NCBI GenBank assembly: GCA_963573305.1
Contig: OY754330.1
Span: 8,370,001-8,434,000, forward strand
Reading direction: 5' to 3'
From: Pyrrhosoma nymphula
Taxonomy: Eukaryota; Arthropoda; Insecta; Odonata; Coenagrionidae
Length of the DNA: 64,000 nucleotides
The notes under the pieces are model-generated. The model was not told the origin of the DNA. It saw only the letters and a list, made by a program, of their open reading frames with translations, and searched no databases. Below, piece after piece: positions 22,755-31,264 of this stretch (position 1 is the first letter of the stretch; the number at the start of each line of letters is the position of its first letter). The translations under genes and the position numbers were made by a program.

Positions 22755-22813
22755 TGCAGGCATAAGTTGCAGACAAAAGATGCAGGGCATCCTGAGCCCA
22801 GCCGGAGACTTTG
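22755..22813. other. Short foreign segment at the copia junction (U2)
   Basis: CTGCAGGCATAAGTTGCAG through CCGGAGACTTTG replaces the sequence that follows GGGGACTA in U1 and U4. The same segment occurs at 30047-30105 and 59973-60031, each time next to a deletion junction. Confidence 0.6.
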
Positions 22814-22826
22814 GGTCACCTTCTCT

Positions 22827-23867
22827 CTAGCTGTAGTTATTATACCAGGTCAGCGTATATAGCTTGGCAAAACTCAGTTCTGCGGGTGATATACTTTCAC
22901 CTCCGAAATCATTATGGCTTTGAGGAAACACCTTTGCCGCCCTATGCCCCTGGAGATATTGAGTCCATCTTGGAGAAAAACAGCCCGAGCCACTGGTCGT
23001 CTTCTGATACTTCAAGGAATATCCTTTGGTACCCTGTAGATAACGCAGTACACGTAGAGCAGCACGCCAATGAGTAACTCCATAGTCAGTATTGAACTGA
23101 CTGAGAATGCTCACAGCATGGGTAATATCAGGACGGGTTGCAACTGCCAGGTACATTAGTGATCCCACAAGTCGATGGTATGGATATTTGGATCCATCTT
23201 CCCGTTCTTCATTGTTCTTTGGTTTTAATAATTTTTGGTTGGGATCCAGTGGTGTCTTGACTGGCTTGGAGTCAGACATCCCAAATTTCTTTAGGATATT
23301 TTCTAAATATTTCCTTTGATCTACACTTATGGTCTTCTTCTCTTTATCTTGGGTAACTCTCATACCAAGTAATTCTTTGGCTTCACCTAGATCCTTCACT
23401 ATAAATTCATTCCTCAAAATTTTGACAAATTCTGCTCTTTTTGCTTGATTGTTGCTTAGTACAAAAAAGTCATCAACAAAGACAGCTACAATAAGAATTG
23501 TAGTTCCATAAATAGAGTAGTAGACACAAGGCTCATTATCTGCTCTCTTCATTCCCATGCTCATCATAAGAGAGTGAACTTTCTTGTTCCACTGCCTTGG
23601 TGCCTGCTTCAAGCCATAAATGGCTCTCTTGAGAAGACACACTTTCTTCTCATGTGACTTCTGAATGAATCCTTCAGGTTGTTCCATATATATTTCCTCT
23701 TCAATATCACCATTGAGGAAGGCCGTTTCAACGTCAAGATGATCCACATTAAGATTGAGTTGTACAGCTATAGCTAGCAATAGTCTAAGCGTTGAAAGTC
23801 TTACAACTGGGGCAAATGTTTCCCCGTAGTCAATTTCAAATTGTTGAGTGAACCCTTTCGCCACCAA
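22827..23867 (-). pseudogene. Copia RT/RNase H part of pol, truncated (copy 1)
   Basis: A 346-codon frame starts at the VAKGFTQQ...YGETFAPV block. It contains DVETAFLNGDIEEEIYMEQPEGF, AIYGLKQAPRQW and the catalytic VDD of VAVFVDDFFVLSN, followed by the connection region to MYLAVATRPDI and VLRYLQGTKGYSLKY. After that the frame departs from RNase H and ends early, so the RNase H catalytic residues are missing. The preceding 35 codons are in the same frame as the gag-pol ORF and separated from it only by one TAA near 23973. Confidence 0.9.
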
Positions 23868-23972
23868 ACGAGCCTTATAGGTCTTGACATTCTTGGCACT
23901 CCTCTTTATTTTAAAAACCCATTTGCTTTTAACAATTTTTCTGTCTTTCGGTGGATCAACTAGAGTCCATAC

Positions 23973-26657
23973 TTAACGATGAATAAGTGATCCATACTCC
24001 TTTTGCATTGCTTTCATCCACATATCCTTATCTTCTCTGGATAACGCTTCAGAAACTGTGATAGGGTCGTCTGAGTCTTCCACCATAGCTTGATACAGTA
24101 ACATATCATCTGACCACTTTTTGGGTTGTCTTTCCCTCTTAGGATACCTTTTATCTTTCCCTTCCTCACCAACAGATGAATCATGTGAATCCGTCATTTC
24201 AGGATTCCAGTCATTTGGAGAGGAGTTGTCTTCATTTTCATGAGAAATTAGGTCACCTTCTTTCTTTAGGTCTTCTTTGATTTCCTCTTGCTGAGTTTCC
24301 ATCTTTTTCTCTCTGGTTTCGATAAATATAACATCCCTTGATTTGACTTTTTTTCGTGGTTTATTAGGGTCAATCAATCTGTATCCCTTTGTTGATTCAC
24401 AGTATCCAACGAAGATATATTCTTTGGATTTTGGATCCCACTTCTTGCGAAGTTCATCTGGTACATGAGCAAAAGCTCTTGATCCAAAAACTTTAAGATG
24501 CTGTAAATCAACCTTTCTGCCTGACCAGGCCTCTTCTGGAGTAATACCTTTTAGTGCTTTGGTAGGAGATCTATTTTTTAGATAAATTGCAGTCATAGCT
24601 GCTTCTCCCCAGTAACTTACTTCCAGTTCAGCATCCTGCAGCATTGATCTCCCTTTTTCAACAATAGTCCTGTTGAGTCGTTCTGCGACTCCATTCTGTT
24701 GTGGGGTGTATGGAGTTGTAGTTTGGTGCTCAATTCCATGCTTCTTGAGAAAATTTGTGAACAAATCATTCATATATTCAGAGCCATTATCACTGCGTAA
24801 TACTTTTATTTTCTCACCTTTCTGATTTTCAACCAAATTTTTAAACTCCTCAAACCTTTCCTTGACCTCAAACATGGATTTAGTTTTCAGCAAATACCCA
24901 AAAGTTTTTCTTGTCAAGTCATCTGTGAACGTGAGTAAGTATCGAGCTCCTCCCCAGGATGGTTGAGACATGGGTCCACAAATATCTGTGTGTACAAGCT
25001 CTAGAACTTTACTAGCTCTAAATGCTCCACTTTTCTTAAATGGTAAACGTGCATGCTTTCCTTTTATACATGCCTCACAAGGATTTATTCCTTCATCACA
25101 ATAGGAAATGCCTGTTGCCATTCCTCTTTTTAGTAGATCCATTGATTTATGGTTAAGGTGCCCGAGTCTTTTGTGCCACAACATTTGAGTATCCTTCACT
25201 GTCACCGATGTGGCAAATTCTTGATCATGTGCCTGATCAAGTTTGAACATTCCACCAACGATGCTTGCCGTGGCCTTGACTTCACCTTCAACTGTACAAT
25301 CATTCTCATGAAATATGTGACAGCCTTTTCTTGAGAAGACTAATACAAGATCCTTTTCAACCATTCTGTGAGCAGAAAGCAAATTAGCTGATACCTTGGG
25401 GACGTGTAATACATCAGTTACCCTTGTCATGTTACCATTCTTAAGTTGCAACACAACTTCACCACTTGCTTCTGCAGACATTTTTTCATTGTTGGCAACG
25501 GTAATTTCCTTAATGCAACTTTCTTTGTAGGAGTCCATCCAATCCTTGCGCATAGTCATATGTGCTGAGGCACCTGAGTCTATATACCAGTCATTACTGA
25601 CCTGATTTGAAGTAAGAGCAGAAGTATAAAGCGTCAATTCAGTTTTGTTGGCTTTCTCATTATAATTCTTCTTTGAGGGTTCAAATTTCTTCTCTTCCTT
25701 CTTCAAACCTTGATGCTGTTGCCTTTCTTTCTTCAGTAGTTTGCACTGCCATTTAAAATGTCCAATTTTGTTACAGTGATGACATATTAAAGGTCCTTTT
25801 CCTTGCTGTTGTTTACCACTGTTTCCACAACTAGCAAATGCTGAGTCCTTGCCTGATGTACTCCGAGTAGGCTGATGCTTAGTATCTTCTTTGATTAGAA
25901 TTGACCTTACATAGTCACTAGTAATAGTTGCTCCTGAATTTTCTAGAGCCATAACCAAAGGTTTGTATTCATCTGTCAGTCCACTCAGCATAATAACTCC
26001 AAGGAATTCATCATCAAGGCCAGCATTGATTGCATTCAACTGCTGTGCAGTCAACATTATTTCATTTAAATAATCTTCAATATTGCTGAACATTTTCATG
26101 GTCAAACTAAATATTTTTCGCAGAAGGGAGAGCCTGCGAGATAACCCGCCATCCGCATATGCCTTTTCTAGGATGTTCCAAGTTTCTTCAGCTGTTTTTG
26201 CTGACATCACTAAAACTTGAACAGACTCTGACAATATGAGGCATATTTTAGACCTGGTTCTTGCATCTCTTTTATCCCATAATCTCCTCTCATGAGAATC
26301 CAGTTGATTTAACTCTTCACGACTTGTTTTCACACAGTCCCACAAGTCCACGTCTATTAGATACATTTCCATGTTGAATTTCCATGTACTATAATTCTTC
26401 CTACCTTCTAACTTGGCAAAAGCAGGCAGTGAACCACTACCCATAAATATTAGTGAACCAGTAGCAGCACTTCCACCAGGACCATTTCGGAAATTTGTAG
26501 TTCCCGCCGCATTTTTTCCATCTTGGCCGTTTCTACTTCCATTTCGGTCAATTGAGGCTCCATTTCCATCCGGATCAGTCATTTTGTGATGATGATAGAA
26601 AAATGTAAACTTAACCTCACGATTTTTTTTTCTGCTAGATTCTTGTACGTAATTCAC
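23973..26657 (-). CDS. Copia gag, protease, integrase (copy 1)
   Basis: An 894-codon frame; the likely true start is the Met at residue 26 before TDPDGNG. Domains in order: UBN2-type gag with LEGRKNYSTWKFNME near residue 85; a CCHC zinc knuckle CHHCNKIGHFKWQC near 290-303; aspartic protease DSGAS near 356; GAG-pre-integrase MLWHKRLGHLNHKS to CEACIKGKHARLPF near 490-545; and integrase core with Asp in VHTDICGP (about 553), Asp in RSDNGSEY (about 624) and Glu in QQNGVAERLN (about 660). The frame ends by a TAA at the start of RT, a nonsense change that cuts pol. It encodes the capsid, processing and integration parts of a retroelement; transposition by this copy is unlikely. Confidence 0.92.
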   Translation of the reverse strand: MNYVQESSRKKNREVKFTFFYHHHKMTDPDGNGASIDRNGSRNGQDGKNAAGTTNFRNGPGGSAATGSLIFMGSGSLPAFAKLEGRKNYSTWKFNMEMYLIDVDLWDCVKTSREELNQLDSHERRLWDKRDARTRSKICLILSESVQVLVMSAKTAEETWNILEKAYADGGLSRRLSLLRKIFSLTMKMFSNIEDYLNEIMLTAQQLNAINAGLDDEFLGVIMLSGLTDEYKPLVMALENSGATITSDYVRSILIKEDTKHQPTRSTSGKDSAFASCGNSGKQQQGKGPLICHHCNKIGHFKWQCKLLKKERQQHQGLKKEEKKFEPSKKNYNEKANKTELTLYTSALTSNQVSNDWYIDSGASAHMTMRKDWMDSYKESCIKEITVANNEKMSAEASGEVVLQLKNGNMTRVTDVLHVPKVSANLLSAHRMVEKDLVLVFSRKGCHIFHENDCTVEGEVKATASIVGGMFKLDQAHDQEFATSVTVKDTQMLWHKRLGHLNHKSMDLLKRGMATGISYCDEGINPCEACIKGKHARLPFKKSGAFRASKVLELVHTDICGPMSQPSWGGARYLLTFTDDLTRKTFGYLLKTKSMFEVKERFEEFKNLVENQKGEKIKVLRSDNGSEYMNDLFTNFLKKHGIEHQTTTPYTPQQNGVAERLNRTIVEKGRSMLQDAELEVSYWGEAAMTAIYLKNRSPTKALKGITPEEAWSGRKVDLQHLKVFGSRAFAHVPDELRKKWDPKSKEYIFVGYCESTKGYRLIDPNKPRKKVKSRDVIFIETREKKMETQQEEIKEDLKKEGDLISHENEDNSSPNDWNPEMTDSHDSSVGEEGKDKRYPKRERQPKKWSDDMLLYQAMVEDSDDPITVSEALSREDKDMWMKAMQKEYGSLIHR

Positions 26658-26710
26658 TGTTCTTAGTTCTCAATTCACGGAACATTAATATCGAGCCACC
26701 GCATCTGTGT

Positions 26711-26725
26711 CTAGGCCCATAACCA
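26711..26725 (-). other. Copia primer-binding site (copy 1)
   Basis: Minus strand TGGTTATGGGCCTAG lies two bases inside the LTR and complements the internal region of initiator tRNA-Met, the priming mode of copia. Confidence 0.8.
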
Positions 26726-26727
26726 GT

Positions 26728-26919
26728 TGGATTTTAAATAAGATATTAAAGATTCTTATGTTCCAATTATTAAGAACCTCGTCGTTAAGACATTTATTCT
26801 TTAACTAAACAAAAAAGGTCGTACATAGATACTTGAGAGACTTAAGAAAACAAATGAACATCAAATGTACAACGTTACGTAGTTACCAGATTAATTAAAT
26901 ACGACTGAAATATACAACA
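26728..26919 (-). repeat. Copia 5' LTR, about 192 bp (copy 1)
   Basis: On the minus strand it starts TGTTGTATATTTCAG and ends AAAATCCA, next to the primer site. It contains AATAAA. The end is set by TG...CA and the primer site, so it may be off by a base or two. Confidence 0.75.
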
Positions 26920-27184
26920 AAAATTCACCCTTTGTAAGAAAATATTTTGCGAATCTTCTAGATAAAGTTGCACACACAAATTGTGCTCAATGTAGATATA
27001 TACGCGGTCTCTTTAGGTGAAAATTTAGTTGGTGTAAACGACGAGGTAAACTGTGCAGGTGGTTGCATACGCTGTAGCTATTCGGAACAATTTCGGTGGA
27101 CTCTTCCTCTTGGGGTTTTTCTTTTAAGACAATGTCATGGAAATTTTTAAATTCGATCTTCTATGTATTTTGGATACGGTAAAT

Positions 27185-27398
27185 GGTAATTATTGTGATC
27201 CTGAAATGCAAATATATTTTAATTCTAAATTGTAAGTACTTTTATTCTAAATTGGAAATATTGTGATTCTGATATGTGAGTGTAGTGATTGAACATTGAA
27301 AGTATTGTGTTTCTAAATTGGAAATCTTGTCATTCTCAAGTGGATCTATTTTTATTCTAAATTGGCAGTATCTTTACTCTATATTTGAAGTATTGCAA
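27185..27398 (+). repeat. Degenerate ~20-bp intron 2 repeat (U3)
   Basis: Shorter version of the U1 array with extra changes, downstream of the copia LTR. Confidence 0.65.
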
Positions 27399-27459
27399 TA
27401 AAAAAATTGTATATTTTATATTTAATATCAGTAAAAAACATTAAAATTCTTTCATACAG

Positions 27460-27664
27460 TAACGGAATATTTTTTTTAATTTCCGAAGAAACAAGACCCG
27501 CGGAGTCATGTACTCAATGTGTACAAGATTTAGATGGTCTTTGTCCGAACTGTACGTACAGGAAAGAAACCATTTTGAGTATTTTGTTTGGGAGGTTTGC
27601 CGCTGTACACTCCGCTGTTCCGTCTTCCCCGTCGTTGCCTGCATTGTGTATTTTTACATTTTAA
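27460..27664 (+). pseudogene. Orphan exon 3 of the candidate gene (U3)
   Basis: The exon 3 homologue keeps its acceptor and CTQC...CPNC cysteines. Exons 1 and 2 were lost at the copia junction, and the frame from the acceptor meets a stop within seven codons. Confidence 0.7.
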
Positions 27665-27722
27665 TTAAACTGTTTCATCCGTTGCCTGGAACACTTTGAA
27701 ATGCTTGCGTCTTACACGAGGC

Positions 27723-27841
27723 TAGTGTTTCCGCGAGACGAGACGAGACTTGAGCCAGTCTCGTTTTCTGAACTCGGGTATCGTCTCGAGTCTCGTCTCG
27801 TGAACCCCAGTCTCGTCTCGGTCTCGAATCTCGGACGAGAC
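27723..27841 (+). mobile_element. Truncated left end of the CTCG-rich hAT element
   Basis: The first 119 bases of the element found whole at 35015-37965, beginning TAGTGTTTCCGCGAGACG. They are cut at the 7292-bp duplication breakpoint and joined to a foldback arm. Confidence 0.85.
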
Positions 27842-27843
27842 CG

Positions 27844-28240
27844 AGGATGATTACTTTTGCCGATATTTGGCAAGACACATGAATAAAATGACAAGTTTCA
27901 TTTTTTGGAAAAAATTGCCTTTTTTTGAAGATCTGTTTCTCAAAACATTCTGGACATACGTAAATTGTTTTGGGCGTAAATTGTAGCATAATGCATCTTC
28001 TTTAAATAACTATAGAGAATTATTTTCTGTAGGTCAAATATTTTAGGAGATATTGAGTAAAAACAAAAAAAGTGCAAAATTTGCGTAGTTTTCTGCGAAC
28101 TGCGCAGATTGCACAGGTCTTTCGAGGCTGCAAATTTGGTTTTTAACTATTGGTATAGGTCCTAACAACATATTAAAAAATCAGAAATACATGACCTTTT
28201 ACAAGGTCGAGCCCCTTTTTGTGCATAAAGTGACTGGACT
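27844..28240. mobile_element. Foldback right-arm fragment (U3)
   Basis: Equivalent to 20552-20948, with one substitution seen. The core and left arm are absent because the duplication starts inside the arm. Confidence 0.85.
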
Positions 28241-28547
28241 TTAAGTCTCTAACCGAGGAGGATGTCAAGACTCTGGTAGACCTCCGAAAACTTAGGACCT
28301 GTGAACTGTGCCTTGAAAAAGTGAAGAGTGTCACGGGGTGACAACACCCCGACCAGAGGTATGTATGTACCGACACCATCCGGTTTGACTCTTCGGACAA
28401 CAGAGTACAAATTGACGGGCAGCCTTTTTCGGAGACACCAGAGATGACAGCGATGGAGCTGCGCACCCTATTCAGTGAAGTCATGAAGAAATTAGACTCA
28501 TTGAGAGAGGACCAATCGACACTCACGAACAAAATAGTATTTTATTA
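28241..28547 (+). pseudogene. Truncated PHD-like/coiled-coil frame (U3)
   Basis: Copy of 20949-21255 with the same truncation and TGA. Confidence 0.5.
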
Positions 28548-28634
28548 GGTTTCCATTAGTATTTCATCTACCAGTTTCTACCTCTATAGGTTTAGATAAG
28601 ACATCAGAATGCCCATAATTTACTTTTCTAGCAG

Positions 28635-29033
28635 GTGGCCCCAGTCTCTGTACATTGTTTTATTCTTTCATTCCCTTCCTCAATTGCCCAACATCGCCCT
28701 CCCCCACCCTTTTATCATCCAGCCTTCAGTATCCCTTATTTTCCAATAACCTACTCCAGATCTCACCTTAATGACTATCCTCTCCTCACACAGCCCTCCC
28801 TCGTCCTTCGCGTCATTTCTCCTGCTCGTCCACATTCCAACTCTCCTATGCAGCCTCCTCTTCTTCGTCAGACTCCAAGTGTCATCACCAACTATTCTTT
28901 TGATAATGCCTCTCCCTTGCATAATTCTTACAGAGGGGCCTCGTTATCTCTCCTATTTCCGAAAGTATCTTTTGCTCAAGTATTTCTACTAAAGCTCTTC
29001 CGCAGCACTCACCACGAAAACCACACGGCATGA
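28635..29033 (+). CDS. Proline-rich open frame, 132 codons (U3)
   Basis: Copy of 21343-21741 with one replacement (Arg to Leu near the end). Same doubts as in U1. Confidence 0.3.
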   Translation: MAPVSVHCFILSFPSSIAQHRPPPPFYHPAFSIPYFPITYSRSHLNDYPLLTQPSLVLRVISPARPHSNSPMQPPLLRQTPSVITNYSFDNASPLHNSYRGASLSLLFPKVSFAQVFLLKLFRSTHHENHTA

Positions 29034-29351
29034 ATCAAACATACCTTCAGAACAGCTGAGAGAACTTATTGACGACGATTCCCATATACCGAGAAGACGG
29101 TCGAAAAAGAATAGAAAACCGGGCCTTAATCTATTCCTATTATATTTCGGCAGATATTGTGCTAGCTTGGGTGTGAAGTATACTTCAGTACATGATATTT
29201 TAATGAGTTTTAGACAGTTGAAACTGTTTTCCTTTCGTTATCTACCATAGATTTTATACTTCTCATTCAACAAACATGATTATCGTGGGGAGCAAAGAAA
29301 GTTGCAAAGCAATTTGAGCAAATGTATATATGTTCCCAACTTATCGAAATT

Positions 29352-29940
29352 CCCTTCAGTGCTTACAGTAGTTTACCGTAGCTAAGTTCACACGTATTGC
29401 TTTCTCTGTCATTGCTCTCAAGCTGAGTATGGCCTCCATGGTTCCTCTGTTCTTCCTAAATCTTAATTGGTATTCCGAGACGTAGTCTTTACTTTTCCTT
29501 TCGGTTCTTTGGCATTTTACTCGCATCTTTTCATTGCTATGGTTCGGTGCTCCTCTGATTTCTCTGTCATTGTCTTCTTCGATATAGCAATGATTACAGT
29601 CATCTGATACTCCTCCATACGCTTTCGTAGCTATCTTAGATTAATCCTTACAGGTTGTTGTCCTAGGCTTTACTTTCAAACGCTTTGATTTTTTCACCGA
29701 TGATGCTCTCTGCACCAGACGCTATTTTTAATCTTAATACCTTTCACTGCTGTGTCGCTGATTCGCTTCTCAGACCGTCGGGGCAAACGTCTACCTCACT
29801 CTCGGCATCAATTAGACTGCCTACCAGCGGCCGTGTCCCATCGTAGTTATTTGATGTATTCATCCCATCTATACCTACACCATCTGTTTTTATTAGCGTT
29901 TTTTTAGACCTTCGAAGCAATATAATTATATATAACATTG
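29352..29940 (-). mobile_element. Decayed LINE RT fragment (U3)
   Basis: Duplicate of 22060-22648. Confidence 0.6.
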
Positions 29941-30118
29941 GTTTTCCTTACAAAAACATTTAGTCCTTTTTGAGTCCCAAGGGACTAGTCCATTATCAGT
30001 CCCATTGCCGAGCTCCTGCTCTGAATGATATACATACGGGGACTACTGCAGGCATAAGTTGCAGACAAAAGATGCAGGGCATCCTGAGCCCAGCCGGAGA
30101 CTTTGGGTCACCTTCTCT

Positions 30119-31159
30119 CTAGCTGTAGTTATTATACCAGGTCAGCGTATATAGCTTGGCAAAACTCAGTTCTGCGGGTGATATACTTTCACCTCCGAAA
30201 TCATTATGGCTTTGAGGAAACACCTTTGCCGCCCTATGCCCCTGGAGATATTGAGTCCATCTTGGAGAAAAACAGCCCGAGCCACTGGTCGTCTTCTGAT
30301 ACTTCAAGGAATATCCTTTGGTACCCTGTAGATAACGCAGTACACGTAGAGCAGCACGCCAATGAGTAACTCCATAGTCAGTATTGAACTGACTGAGAAT
30401 GCTCACAGCATGGGTAATATCAGGACGGGTTGCAACTGCCAGGTACATTAGTGATCCCACAAGTCGATGGTATGGATATTTGGATCCATCTTCCCGTTCT
30501 TCATTGTTCTTTGGTTTTAATAATTTTTGGTTGGGATCCAGTGGTGTCTTGACTGGCTTGGAGTCAGACATCCCAAATTTCTTTAGGATATTTTCTAAAT
30601 ATTTCCTTTGATCTACACTTATGGTCTTCTTCTCTTTATCTTGGGTAACTCTCATACCAAGTAATTCTTTGGCTTCACCTAGATCCTTCACTATAAATTC
30701 ATTCCTCAAAATTTTGACAAATTCTGCTCTTTTTGCTTGATTGTTGCTTAGTACAAAAAAGTCATCAACAAAGACAGCTACAATAAGAATTGTAGTTCCA
30801 TAAATAGAGTAGTAGACACAAGGCTCATTATCTGCTCTCTTCATTCCCATGCTCATCATAAGAGAGTGAACTTTCTTGTTCCACTGCCTTGGTGCCTGCT
30901 TCAAGCCATAAATGGCTCTCTTGAGAAGACACACTTTCTTCTCATGTGACTTCTGAATGAATCCTTCAGGTTGTTCCATATATATTTCCTCTTCAATATC
31001 ACCATTGAGGAAGGCCGTTTCAACGTCAAGATGATCCACATTAAGATTGAGTTGTACAGCTATAGCTAGCAATAGTCTAAGCGTTGAAAGTCTTACAACT
31101 GGGGCAAATGTTTCCCCGTAGTCAATTTCAAATTGTTGAGTGAACCCTTTCGCCACCAA
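30119..31159 (-). pseudogene. Copia RT/RNase H part of pol, truncated (copy 2)
   Basis: 346-codon frame with the same protein as copy 1, including the catalytic VDD and the missing RNase H end. Confidence 0.9.
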
Positions 31160-31264
31160 ACGAGCCTTATAGGTCTTGACATTCTTGGCACTCCTCTTTA
31201 TTTTAAAAACCCATTTGCTTTTAACAATTTTTCTGTCTTTCGGTGGATCAACTAGAGTCCATAC

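Larger units (their letters stand above)
22814..26919 (-). mobile_element. Ty1/copia retrotransposon, 3'-truncated, copy 1
   Basis: Minus-strand element with a 5' LTR at about 26728-26919 and a primer site TGGTTATGGGCCTAG directly inside it, the half-tRNA-iMet type known from Drosophila copia. A gag-pol frame and an RT frame follow. The 3' end of RNase H and the 3' LTR are missing. It joins unit DNA at 22813 without a duplication. On the other side the LTR abuts AAAATTCACCC, just past exon 2 of the next gene copy. Confidence 0.93.

Noticed and set aside
22811..23077. Plus-strand 88-codon frame over the copia RT end, repeated at 30103
   Set aside because: Antisense shadow of the copia pol frame.
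25149..25334. Plus-strand frames within copia gag-pol
   Set aside because: Opposite strand of a clear polyprotein, no independent evidence.
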